Shown here piece by piece: positions 24,216-32,527 of a DNA stretch of 64,000 nucleotides (positions are counted from its first letter, which is position 1; each line of letters opens with the position of its first letter). Source of the stretch: Nonomuraea typhae (GTDB taxonomy: Bacteria > Actinomycetota > Actinomycetes > Streptosporangiales > Streptosporangiaceae). The translations under genes were made by a program, and so were the position numbers. The notes under the pieces were generated by a model that was not told where the DNA came from, ran no database searches, and was given only the letters and a program-made list of their open reading frames with translations. The stretch is taken from assembly GCF_009760925.1 (NCBI RefSeq), contig NZ_VRLV01000002.1, positions 806,001 to 870,000 on the forward strand. Direction: 5' to 3'.

Positions 24216-24923
24216 ATGCGCGAATACCCGGAAGAACGTCGCGAACGAGGCTGGCCTCCCGGAACATTCATGGCCAAGCTTCCCCCCGCGGACCGGCGCG
24301 AGTTTCTTGATCTAGGACGGCACCGGATGCATCCGGCCGACACGACGCTCATCCGCCAGGGCGACCCGGCAGGCGACGTCTATTTACTCATCGACGCGCT
24401 CGTGAAGGTGACGGCGACCGTCGAGAACGGCGCGCAGACGCTGCTCGCCATCCGCCTGTCCGGCGACCTGGTCGGGGAGATGGCGGTCCTCGACAACACC
24501 GCCCGCTTCGCGACGGTCACGACCTGCCGCAGGTCGTTGATCAGTCACATCCCCGGGCCGGTGTTCCTGGCGCACCTCGACGCCAGGCCCGCGACCGCGC
24601 TGACGCTCAACCGGATGTTCAGCTCCCGGCTGCGCTACGCCAACCAGCGGCGGCTCGACATCGGCGGCTATCCGGTGGCGGTGCGCCTGGGCAGGGTGCT
24701 GCTGGAGCTGGCCGAGCTCCACGGCACCAGGACGGGCGAGTGCGCCAGCGTGGGCGTGACGCTGACGCAGGCGGAGTACGCGGCGCTCATCGGCGCCGCA
24801 CCCGATTCGGTCAACCGCGCGATGCGCCAGCTGGCGGGGCTGGGGTATCTCGATTCGCGGTCCCGGCCCGTCAAGATCACTAAATACACAGAGCTAGCCA
24901 CATTCTCCGATATTTCAACATAA
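24216..24923 (+). CDS. Crp/Fnr family transcriptional regulator
   Basis: A 235-residue regulator with an N-terminal cyclic-nucleotide-binding beta-roll. DVYLLIDALVKVTATVENG and the phosphate-binding-cassette-like SGDLVGEMAVLDNTARFATV are visible. A C-terminal helix-turn-helix includes LTQAEYAALIGAAPDSVNRA. The Arg and acidic residue of the cassette are compatible with nucleotide binding, but the ligand is not certain. It lies directly upstream of the five-gene cyclase-homology operon, in the same direction. The gap holds three 11-base repeats. The ATG follows GAGGG. Confidence 0.88.
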   Translation: MREYPEERRERGWPPGTFMAKLPPADRREFLDLGRHRMHPADTTLIRQGDPAGDVYLLIDALVKVTATVENGAQTLLAIRLSGDLVGEMAVLDNTARFATVTTCRRSLISHIPGPVFLAHLDARPATALTLNRMFSSRLRYANQRRLDIGGYPVAVRLGRVLLELAELHGTRTGECASVGVTLTQAEYAALIGAAPDSVNRAMRQLAGLGYLDSRSRPVKITKYTELATFSDIST

Positions 24924-24968
24924 ATCGCGCAAAAACTACGCACTCCCGGCGAATCGCATCACCCTGTC

Positions 24969-25002
24969 TTGAACGCTCAATGAACGTTCAATGAACACGT
25001 GT
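24969..25002. promoter_or_regulatory. Three 11-base direct repeats with internal palindrome
   Basis: Units TGAACGCTCAA (24970-24980), TGAACGTTCAA (24981-24991) and TGAACACGTGT (24992-25002) are in register at 11 bases, about one helical turn. TTGAACG (24969-24975) and CGTTCAA (24985-24991) also form an inverted pair. It is probably an operator array controlling the downstream operon. Confidence 0.55.
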
Positions 25003-25111
25003 GCGATCGGGCCCCACCATGCCCAAGCACCGTCGAACAACATTCTGAAATACCGCTCTACCGGATCTCCCGAAATATCGCCCGAAACCCGGATTTTGAC
25101 GGAATCCAATT

Positions 25112-25135
25112 GGCACACCCCTGGCAGGGTGTGCC
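25112..25135 (+). promoter_or_regulatory. Leader hairpin before the cyclase-homology operon
   Basis: Perfect 9-base arms GGCACACCC (25112-25120) and GGGTGTGCC (25127-25135) with a 6-base loop. It ends 14 bases before the GGAGG ribosome site at 25150-25154. It could be an attenuator, a terminator of upstream transcription or a stability element. Confidence 0.5.
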
Positions 25136-25160
25136 CACAGCCCACTTACGGAGGTAGCGA

Positions 25161-25940
25161 ATGCCTGATCTCGGCATGCCCAAACACCGGCCGATGATGA
25201 CGGTCGACCTGGAGGCGTACAGCCTGCGCACCAACTCCCAGCAGGCCACCGCCCAGGAGAACCTCAGCAGCGTCCTGGCCATCGCCGCCGCGGCCGCGGG
25301 CCTGGCCCGCGAAGGCTGGCTGATCCAGCAGACCGGCGACGGCGAGTTCTCGGTCCTGCCCGGCGGCACCCCGGTCGGGACGCTGGCCGAAACGTTCATC
25401 CCGGAGCTCTGCCTGGCCCTGGCCGCCCACAACCACCGGCCCAAGCCCTCCCCCTGGACCCGCCTGCGGCTGCGCCTGGCCCTGCACGAGGGCCCGATCC
25501 GCACCGACGGCGCCATGGGAGTCCCGGGCGGGCACGCGGTCCAGGTCAACCGCCTGGCGGACGCGCAGGCCGTACGCGACGCCCTGCGGCTCTGCCCGGG
25601 CGCCGACCTGGCCGTGATCGTCTCCGACCGGGTGTTCAACGACTACCTCAGCGACGGCTACGGCTCGCTGAGCCCGGCGGAGTTCCGGCAGGTGCACGTG
25701 CGCGCCAAGTCCGACACCTACACCGCCTACCTCTACGTCGCCGGCTGCGACCTGCACGAGCTCGCCGACCTGGACGCCTACGCCCCCGGACCGCCCGCCG
25801 CCGAGGAACCCCGCCCGCTGCCCGCCGGCCCCGGCACGCTCGTGTACGGCTCGGCCCACAAGATCACCGACTCCGTGGTCAACGAGACCCACGAGGGTGA
25901 CATCAACGTCGGGGACATCAGCCTGGGCGGGAAGCACTGA
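25161..25940 (+). CDS. Class III nucleotide-cyclase-homology protein with C-terminal adaptor motif
   Basis: A 259-residue protein resembling the class III adenylate/guanylate cyclase homology domain. MTVDLEAYS (Asp16) and QTGDGEFSVLP (Asp60) match the two metal-binding aspartates. The later Asn/Arg region (GHAVQVNRLADA) deviates from active cyclases, so catalysis is uncertain. After a Pro-rich linker the protein ends with a motif at about residues 230-256, containing SVVNETHEGDINVGDIS. A closely similar motif occurs near residues 95-117 of the next protein. The ATG follows GGAGGTAGCG. It is first of five coupled genes. Confidence 0.75.
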   Translation: MPDLGMPKHRPMMTVDLEAYSLRTNSQQATAQENLSSVLAIAAAAAGLAREGWLIQQTGDGEFSVLPGGTPVGTLAETFIPELCLALAAHNHRPKPSPWTRLRLRLALHEGPIRTDGAMGVPGGHAVQVNRLADAQAVRDALRLCPGADLAVIVSDRVFNDYLSDGYGSLSPAEFRQVHVRAKSDTYTAYLYVAGCDLHELADLDAYAPGPPAAEEPRPLPAGPGTLVYGSAHKITDSVVNETHEGDINVGDISLGGKH

Positions 25941-25941
25941 G

Positions 25942-28191
25942 ATGACCGAGCCCCACCCCGCGGGGGACCCGGAGCCGGAGCCTCCGGAACCGCCGTCCTC
26001 CCCCGCCGCGCCCCCTGCCCAGGACCCCGGTCCGGAGGCGGACGGCGCGGCCGAGCCGACGCCGGAGCCTCCGGCTCCCGCGGACAGCACGCCGGAGGAG
26101 CAGCCGCGGCGCGTCTCGCTGGACGAGGAGGAGACCGACGACGACCTCCCCCTGAACCATCGCATGGTGGCCGAGGAGCGCGAGCGCAGCATGCGCGAGC
26201 TCAACCTGGCCACGCTCGCCCTGGGCTCGTCCCACCAGGTCAAGGACTCGGTGTACGCCGAGACCCACGGCGGCGACATCTTCATCGGGAGCACGGTTCC
26301 GCGCGCCCGCGCCCACCCGGTCGCCCGGCACGTGGTCGAGGCGACGCTGGTCCCGACCGAGTCCTACTGGGAGCTGGTGAAGCGCCTCGACCACGAGAGC
26401 CTGGTCGTGATCGGCGGCGGCGCCAGGAGCGGGCGCGAGTTCGCCGCCCTGGCCGCGCTGCTGTATCCGCGCACCGGGCGGAACGACGAGCCGGAGGCCG
26501 CGGTCCTCATGCTCGACGCCGACCCCTCTGAGCTGCGCGAGTCCGACCTGTCCAGAGGCGTGGGCTACGTGGTGGACGCGACCGGCGCAGGCTGGCGCAG
26601 GCGGCCGGAGCGGGCCCTGCGGCAGCTCGCCGATCTGGCCAGGCGGCTGTCGTGCCGGTTCGTGGTGCTGGCCGGGCCCGAGGGCCTGGCCGAGCAGATC
26701 GCGGTGCCGCACGACAGGCCGGAGCCGGAGCGCGTGTTCGCCCGGTGGCTGCGCCACGAGCTGCGCGACCAGGCCGGCGCGCTGCCCGCCGGGGTGGTGG
26801 CCGCGCTGGGCCTGGACGGGCACGACAGCACGCGCTCGACCGGCTACGACACCTTCGACCTGGCCCTGCTGGCCAAGCTGCCCGGCTACGAGAAGCTCGA
26901 CGTGGCCGAACTCACCCCGGGCGAGAGCGCCCGGCTGGCGAGGGAGGCGGCGAAGGTCCTGGTCAGGACGGGTGACCTGGCCAGCCTGTCCGAGCTGCAG
27001 CCGAGGCAGTTGCGGGAGAAGGCGCAGCGGCTCCTCGACGACCGCGACGTGGCGCTGGTCTGCTTCACGCTCAGCGCGGCGGTGCTCAACGGCCTGTCCG
27101 TGGTCACGGTCACCCGGGCCGCGGCCGGGCTGGCCGAGCTGATCGGCACCGGCGGTGAGGGTGCCGAGCCCCGGTCGTGGGCGTGGCTGGAGAAGGCGCT
27201 GGACCACGCGGAGGCCGAGACGGAGGAGAGCGAGTCCGGCGACAAGGGGCGCGTGGTCCGGCTGCGCCAGCCGCTCATGGCCGCCGCCATCCTGGAGGTG
27301 GCCTGGCGCGAGGGACAGAGCATCCGCGACCCGCTGCAGGGCTGGCTGAGCCACCTGTCGGAGCACCGCCAGCGCGAGGTCCGCATCAAGGCCGCGCACG
27401 CGATCGGGCGGCTGGCCGCCTTCGACTTCGACGTCGTCGACCACGCGTTCCTGAAGAAATGGAGCGGCGCCAAGGCCACGTGGCGGACCCGGTGGCTGGC
27501 GGCCTGGACGCTGGAGGCCGGCGCCCGCGTCGAGGAGATCGCGCCGCTGATCACCCGGCGGCTGGCCGACTGGTCGAAGGGCACCCGGGCGCAGCGCTCG
27601 ATCGTGGTCAAGGCGTACGGCTCCTGGATCGGCGAGCAGCGCGTGGAGGAGGCGATGAACGCCTTCCGGCGGGTGCTGGTCAAGGAGGCGCCGCCGTACA
27701 TGCAGGAAGCCGTGGCGCGGTCGGTGACCGAGATCCTCACCCCGGCCAGCGCGGCCCCGATCCTCGCGCACGCCGACGAGTGGGCCCGGCTGGGCAGCTG
27801 GGAGCTGAGCCGGACGGCGGCGCTGGTGCTGACCCGGCTGGTGGTGGCCGCGGGCGGGCTGCGGGTGGAGTGGTTCGACTCGGCCGAATGGGCGCTGGCC
27901 CGGCCGAGGCTGGTGCGGCTGTGGGTGAACGCGCTCGCCCACGGCCTGGGCAGGGGGTTCTCGGCCGAGCGCCCGGTGATCGAGGCGTGGTCGGCGCTGA
28001 CCGCGTGGGTGACGGGCTGGACGGATCTCGACGAGCGCAGGCGTGGCGTCGTCGAGGAGGTCTTCCGGCTGAGCGACAGCGCGCTGGACGCGCCGCTGCG
28101 GATGCACATGAAGCACTGGTACCTGCGCGAGGAGCTGAGCGCCGACCTCGCCAGGCACCTGGACCGGCTGATGAAGGAGCCCAAGGCATGA
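25942..28191 (+). CDS. Large helical-repeat protein with degenerate P-loop and shared adaptor motif
   Basis: A 749-residue protein of unrecognised family. Residues 1-70 are Pro/Glu-rich and disordered. The motif with DSVYAETHGGDIFIGS (about 103-117) resembles the tail of the preceding protein. Near residue 155, VVIGGGARSGREFAA looks like a P-loop region without the usual GK[ST], so ATPase activity is doubtful. From about residue 420 on the chain is helical and HEAT-like (EVRIKAAHAIGRLAAF is typical). This suggests a sensor or scaffold with STAND-like ancestry. The ATG at 25942 is one base after the previous stop. Confidence 0.7.
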   Translation: MTEPHPAGDPEPEPPEPPSSPAAPPAQDPGPEADGAAEPTPEPPAPADSTPEEQPRRVSLDEEETDDDLPLNHRMVAEERERSMRELNLATLALGSSHQVKDSVYAETHGGDIFIGSTVPRARAHPVARHVVEATLVPTESYWELVKRLDHESLVVIGGGARSGREFAALAALLYPRTGRNDEPEAAVLMLDADPSELRESDLSRGVGYVVDATGAGWRRRPERALRQLADLARRLSCRFVVLAGPEGLAEQIAVPHDRPEPERVFARWLRHELRDQAGALPAGVVAALGLDGHDSTRSTGYDTFDLALLAKLPGYEKLDVAELTPGESARLAREAAKVLVRTGDLASLSELQPRQLREKAQRLLDDRDVALVCFTLSAAVLNGLSVVTVTRAAAGLAELIGTGGEGAEPRSWAWLEKALDHAEAETEESESGDKGRVVRLRQPLMAAAILEVAWREGQSIRDPLQGWLSHLSEHRQREVRIKAAHAIGRLAAFDFDVVDHAFLKKWSGAKATWRTRWLAAWTLEAGARVEEIAPLITRRLADWSKGTRAQRSIVVKAYGSWIGEQRVEEAMNAFRRVLVKEAPPYMQEAVARSVTEILTPASAAPILAHADEWARLGSWELSRTAALVLTRLVVAAGGLRVEWFDSAEWALARPRLVRLWVNALAHGLGRGFSAERPVIEAWSALTAWVTGWTDLDERRRGVVEEVFRLSDSALDAPLRMHMKHWYLREELSADLARHLDRLMKEPKA

Positions 28192-29096
28192 GATTTCTCC
28201 GCCGACTGTGGACCAGGATCCGGCGCGGGCCCGTCCCCGAGAGCGCGGTGCCGCACGCCTGCACGGCGGAGGAACCGCCGAACCCGATCATGTACACCCA
28301 GCGTGTCCTCCAGCCGCCGCCGATGGTCTGCACGCACTCCCAGAGCGAGGGCCTGCACGTCACCGACGAGGCGCTGACGCTGGTGACACCCGCCGAGGGC
28401 GACGCCCTGCACTTCGAGGTCTCGGTCTGGGTCACCTGGTGCGCCCAGCCGGCGACGCCGCAGAACGACGACGAGGCGCTGCTGCGGACGGAGATCGCCA
28501 CCCTGCGCAGCCGGGTCAGGCGCGAGGTGCACGACCTGGTGCGCGCGGCGGCGCGGACGATCCCGGCGCACCGGCCGGAGCTGGCCGAGGAGGAGATCCA
28601 GCGCGCGCTGAACGGCCGCTACACCCGGGCCGTGCACGACTGCGACCGGGTGATCGTCAAGGTCGCCGCACGCACCTGGGTCACGCTGACCGAGGACGTG
28701 CGCGAGCGCCAGCGGAAGCTGGCCTACCTGATCATGGATGAGCACGCGCGCCTGCAGCTCACCAAGGCGCGGGTGGAGCGGCTGGGCGCGGAGCGCGACG
28801 TGTGGATGGACTTCCTCATCGCCAGCGACCAGTCGTGGCGCGGCCGCTTCGCCGTCCTCCTGGCCGAGCACGGCACGAACGCGGCCGAGGTCATCCTCAC
28901 CATGCAGCAGGCCCGCAAGGGCGAGCTCGAGCACTTCGTCAGCGTGCTGCAGATGGTGGACAACGCGCAGAAGGCCGCCAACGTCAACATCTTCGACCTG
29001 GTCACCGGCAGCGACAAGGTGATCCGCGAGGCGTTCGAACGGCTGGGCGTCGAGCTGTCCCCGGCGGGCGCCATGCCGTGGGAGGAGCAGGGATGA
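28188..29096 (+). CDS. Unrecognised 302-aa protein, possibly SPFH/band-7-like
   Basis: A soluble-looking protein with a basic N-terminus (FLRRLWTRIRR). The order of a beta segment (LHFEVSVWVTW), a helix with EVHDLVRAAARTIP, and then VIVKVAARTWVTLTEDV followed by a long charged helix recalls the SPFH/band-7 fold. Similarity is too weak to be sure. SPFH proteins organise membrane microdomains and partner with membrane proteins, which would fit the 4-TM protein two genes on. The start overlaps the previous stop (ATGA). Confidence 0.6.
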   Translation: MRFLRRLWTRIRRGPVPESAVPHACTAEEPPNPIMYTQRVLQPPPMVCTHSQSEGLHVTDEALTLVTPAEGDALHFEVSVWVTWCAQPATPQNDDEALLRTEIATLRSRVRREVHDLVRAAARTIPAHRPELAEEEIQRALNGRYTRAVHDCDRVIVKVAARTWVTLTEDVRERQRKLAYLIMDEHARLQLTKARVERLGAERDVWMDFLIASDQSWRGRFAVLLAEHGTNAAEVILTMQQARKGELEHFVSVLQMVDNAQKAANVNIFDLVTGSDKVIREAFERLGVELSPAGAMPWEEQG

Positions 29097-30385
29097 GAGC
29101 ACACGCCTGCGCGGGCCTGTCGGTCCTCGCGATTCTGGTCTCGGGCTGCTCGGTGCTCGGTGGCGCACAGGCCACGACCGCCGACCCGGACGCCGCCTGC
29201 ACCGCCCTCAAAGGGCTCGAGGGCGATGGCACGGCGACCGCCGAGCAGCTCGTCATCATGGTGGACCGCAGCGCCTCGATGCGGAACAAGGACAGCGGTG
29301 AGGTGCCCGACTGGTACGCCGCGATCTTCGCCGGGGACGGCACCCCGCTGCCGGACGGCTCGGTCGGCTTCGGCTCGGGCGGCCTGATCCCGTCGCTGCG
29401 CACACCCGCGACGATCAGCGTCGGCGCCTTCGACGGCGGCAACCGGGTCACGGCCGCGGAGATCTCCCTGCCCCGCATGAGCGGCGGCGAGGTCAACCGC
29501 AGGGACTTCGCCGCCAACACCGGGTCCTGCCTGCGCTTCCACCTCGGGGAGAAGACGCTGTCGGCCCCGGACACGGAGGGCAGCAACGTGCTGGCCGCCT
29601 TCCAGCCCACCGTCACCGGCGCGGGACGGGACACCCGGCGCACCCTGGTCGTGGCCTCCGACGGATTGTCCACCACGGGCTGCGCCGGGCTGCTCACCAC
29701 CGCCATGCGCGACCCCGGCCACGCCGACCGGATCGTCAGGGCGTGCAGGGCCCAGAAGGCCGTTCCCGCGCTGCGCGGCTGGAGCGTGCGGATGCCCTGG
29801 GTCGGCAGTTCCGGCAAGGGCCACTCCCAGCCCCAGCAGGGCCATCTCACCTGGCTCGAACGGCTCTGGAGCGGCCTGTGCGCGGCGGCCACCGGCGAGG
29901 CCGGCTCGTGCGAGATCGGCGTGCGCCAGCAGCCCGGCGCGCTGCCGGCGACGGACGGCAGGCAGCCGACCGTGAAGGAGGGCGCCGCCGACGTGGCGGT
30001 GGCCTTCCAGCAGAGCGAGCACCCGCCCAGCTCGGTGCGGACCAAGGAGTTCCCCGGCGACCTGCTGTTCGCGACCGACTCGGCGACGTTGTCGGCCGGG
30101 GGGACGCGGCGGCTCAAGGAGTTCGCCGTGGAACTGGCCGCGCAGGGCCCGGAGACCGTCACCGTGATCGGCCACACCGATCGCCGCGGCAGCTCGGGCC
30201 ACAACGCCGCGCTGTCGGGAAGGCGGGCGGAAAGCGTCGCGGCGCTGCTTCAGGAGGAAGGGCTGCGCGGCGTCGCCGCCGAGGGCGCGGGAGAGGAACG
30301 GCCCAAGCCGGGCTGTCGCGGCGACAGCGCGGCGGACTACACGTGCAACCGCAGGGTGGAGATCGTTTACAAGGTGCGTGGATGA
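29093..30385 (+). CDS. Lipoprotein with vWA-like and OmpA-like domains
   Basis: A 430-residue predicted lipoprotein. The signal ends in lipobox VSGC (Cys19). A von Willebrand A-like domain follows, with MIDAS sequence DRSAS at 58-62. A C-terminal OmpA-like domain (about 323-425) contains FATDSATLSAGG, VIGHTDRRGSSGHN and LSGRRAESV, the expected peptidoglycan-binding pattern. It would sit on the outer face of the membrane and contact the wall. The vWA half suggests a protein ligand. The ATG overlaps the previous stop. Confidence 0.8.
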   Translation: MRAHACAGLSVLAILVSGCSVLGGAQATTADPDAACTALKGLEGDGTATAEQLVIMVDRSASMRNKDSGEVPDWYAAIFAGDGTPLPDGSVGFGSGGLIPSLRTPATISVGAFDGGNRVTAAEISLPRMSGGEVNRRDFAANTGSCLRFHLGEKTLSAPDTEGSNVLAAFQPTVTGAGRDTRRTLVVASDGLSTTGCAGLLTTAMRDPGHADRIVRACRAQKAVPALRGWSVRMPWVGSSGKGHSQPQQGHLTWLERLWSGLCAAATGEAGSCEIGVRQQPGALPATDGRQPTVKEGAADVAVAFQQSEHPPSSVRTKEFPGDLLFATDSATLSAGGTRRLKEFAVELAAQGPETVTVIGHTDRRGSSGHNAALSGRRAESVAALLQEEGLRGVAAEGAGEERPKPGCRGDSAADYTCNRRVEIVYKVRG

Positions 30386-30386
30386 C

Positions 30387-31661
30387 ATGAACGAAGACGC
30401 CGAGGAGCCGGTCGAGGGCGAGCTGGTCGAGGCCGGCGCGGCGCGGCCCGTGCACATGTGCCATCACGGGTGCGACTGCTGGCAGACCAACTTCGACCGG
30501 TACCTGACCGGCACACCGGCCCGGGCGCCGGAACAGCTCGACAACGTCGAGTCGCAGGCCCTGCTCGATGCCAAGAACCGGGCGACCCGCCTGGTCAGGC
30601 AGCACGAGGAGAGAATGGCGAGCGAACGCCGCCGGGTGATCACCACCGACGAGGACGCGCGGGCCGCCCTGGCCGTGCTGCGCTCGGTGGCCGAAGGCGG
30701 CGAGGTCGGCCGGGCCGTACAGGATCGGCGGCGGTTGCGCGAGGAGCGGGTCACGGCGGGCGTGCCGCAGCGGCCCCTGTGGGTGCGCGTGATCGTCTGG
30801 CCGACGATCATCGCGGTGGGCGCGTTCGACACGTGGTACTTCCAGAGCATCTTCCAGCGGTTCGTCGGCAACGCCGACGTGTCCTGGCGGGAGCAGGTGA
30901 TCACGTTCGCGCCCGGGCTGGCGCTCACCGTGGGCATCGTCGTGGCGGGCACGCTGCTGGGCGGGCCGGTCTTCCGCGCCGTCCGGCTGCACGGCGCGCG
31001 CCAGCGCAAGCGCGCCGGATTCCGGCGGGCCGCGGCGGCGATTCTGCACTGGACGATGCGGCTGGCCCTGCCGCTGCTGCTGATCGTGCTGATCGGCGGC
31101 TGGGCGCTCTACCGCGTACAGGACGTCAACGACGGCCCGCTCTCGAGGCCGCTGCCGCCGGACCTCATCACGATCCTGATGGTCACGCTGACGCTGTCGG
31201 CCATGGCGCTGAAGATCGTGGCCTACGACCCGTACGCGGCGCGCGAGGCGGAGGTCAAGCGCCGGGGCCGGCTGCTGAGGGCGCGGGCGGCGCTGCGGCT
31301 GCGCCGGGCGGGCAGCGCGGTCCGCCGGCACAGCCTGGCCCACAGCGACCTCAGCGCCCTGCGCGACGACCTGGTCAGCCGGGTCTCCGAGCAGTACGGC
31401 ACCGCCTACCAGTTCATGTTGTACGCCAGAGGCTTCCACGACCAGGCCGGTCCCCTGCCTCCGGACTTCGCCGACGGCACGCGCGGATCCGGCCTGCGGG
31501 ACCGGATCCGGCCGGAGCTGGCCGGAATCACCGGGCCGGAGCCCGAGTTCGGCGCGTTGCTGCAGGTGCAGGAGGTCCTGGAGCGCCATCCGGCCCTGCG
31601 GGCCCGCGAGGAGCTGGACCGGCTGGCGGAGCTGCTGGCCGGGCAGAGGGCGGCCCCGTGA
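30387..31661 (+). CDS. Four-TM membrane protein with Cys/His-rich N-terminus
   Basis: About 424 residues with four predicted TM helices near 131-150, 170-192, 222-242 and 258-278. The N-terminal cytoplasmic region has a compact CHHGCDCW cluster that could bind metal, then a helical stretch. The C-terminal 140 residues are charged and helical. I do not recognise the family. ATG 30387 is 10 bases after AAGGTG; GTG 30378, overlapping the lipoprotein gene, is an alternative. It is the last gene of the five-gene unit and would place the system at the membrane. Confidence 0.7.
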   Translation: MNEDAEEPVEGELVEAGAARPVHMCHHGCDCWQTNFDRYLTGTPARAPEQLDNVESQALLDAKNRATRLVRQHEERMASERRRVITTDEDARAALAVLRSVAEGGEVGRAVQDRRRLREERVTAGVPQRPLWVRVIVWPTIIAVGAFDTWYFQSIFQRFVGNADVSWREQVITFAPGLALTVGIVVAGTLLGGPVFRAVRLHGARQRKRAGFRRAAAAILHWTMRLALPLLLIVLIGGWALYRVQDVNDGPLSRPLPPDLITILMVTLTLSAMALKIVAYDPYAAREAEVKRRGRLLRARAALRLRRAGSAVRRHSLAHSDLSALRDDLVSRVSEQYGTAYQFMLYARGFHDQAGPLPPDFADGTRGSGLRDRIRPELAGITGPEPEFGALLQVQEVLERHPALRAREELDRLAELLAGQRAAP

Positions 31662-31699
31662 GCCGCGGGGTGGGCTGGGGCTGATCCCCGGGAGGCCGG

Positions 31700-32437
31700 C
31701 TACGCCGCCGGTGGCGGTCCCGCGGGGGCGGCCACCAGTGCGGCGCCGATGATGCCCGCCTCGTTCTGGAGCGCGGCGGGCACGATCGGCGTGTCGATCT
31801 TCACGTGCGGCAGGAACTTGTCCGCCTTTTTGCTGACTCCGCCGCCGATGATGAACAGCGTGGGCGAGAAGAGCTTCTCCACGTGCTTCAGGTAGGTCTC
31901 GACGCGTTCCGCCCACTCCTTCCAGCCGAGGTCCTCCTCCTCGCGGGCCCGGTCGGAGGCGCGGTGCTCGGCGTCCTTGCCGTGCAGCTCCAGGTGCCCG
32001 AGTTCGGTATTGGGGACCAGCACGCCGTCGGCGAACAGCGCGCTGCCGATGCCGGTGCCGAACGTCAGCATGAGGACGGTGCCCTTGCGCGAGCGCCCCT
32101 CTCCGAACCTGAGCTCGGCCAGGCCGGCGGCGTCGGCGTCGTTGACGACCCGGGCGCCGCCGAACAGATCCGCGGCGTCCACGCCGACCCACGAGTGGTG
32201 GACGTTGGCGGCGCTCCTGACCACCCCGTCCATGATCACGCCGGGAAAGGTCACGCCGACGGGACCGGTCCAGGAGAAGTGATCGACGATCTGCGCGACG
32301 GTTTCCGCCATGGGCGCGGGCTTGGCGGGCTGGGGCGTCGGGATGCGCAGGCGCTCCTGCGTGAGGCGGCCCGCCACCACGTCCACGGGCGCTCCCTTGA
32401 TCCCCGAACCGCCGATATCGATGCCCAGAACTTCCAT
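31700..32437 (-). CDS. ppgK: Polyphosphate glucokinase (ROK family)
   Basis: A 245-residue ROK-family kinase, close to actinobacterial PpgK, which phosphorylates glucose using polyphosphate or ATP. It shows the phosphate-binding [20 protein letters not shown]-type [21 protein letters not shown] in the glucose site, and the actinobacterial [13 protein letters not shown] segment. ATG 32437 follows GGGA; a longer start at 32464 has poorer support. It would feed glucose, including that released from cellobiose, into glycolysis. It is divergent from the TIGR03118 gene. Confidence 0.9.
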   Translation of the reverse strand: MEVLGIDIGGSGIKGAPVDVVAGRLTQERLRIPTPQPAKPAPMAETVAQIVDHFSWTGPVGVTFPGVIMDGVVRSAANVHHSWVGVDAADLFGGARVVNDADAAGLAELRFGEGRSRKGTVLMLTFGTGIGSALFADGVLVPNTELGHLELHGKDAEHRASDRAREEEDLGWKEWAERVETYLKHVEKLFSPTLFIIGGGVSKKADKFLPHVKIDTPIVPAALQNEAGIIGAALVAAPAGPPPAA

Positions 32438-32527
32438 ATATGTCCCATTCCCGGTGGTAAACAACGCTGAACCAGTCTCCCGCCTCCCGCGTATCTCGCG
32501 TCACAAGCGCACACCAAGGAGGCACGG

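Noticed and set aside
31662-31699. Terminator between the 4-TM protein and ppgK
   Set aside because: Only a 4-base GGGG/CCCC pairing is found, too weak to call.
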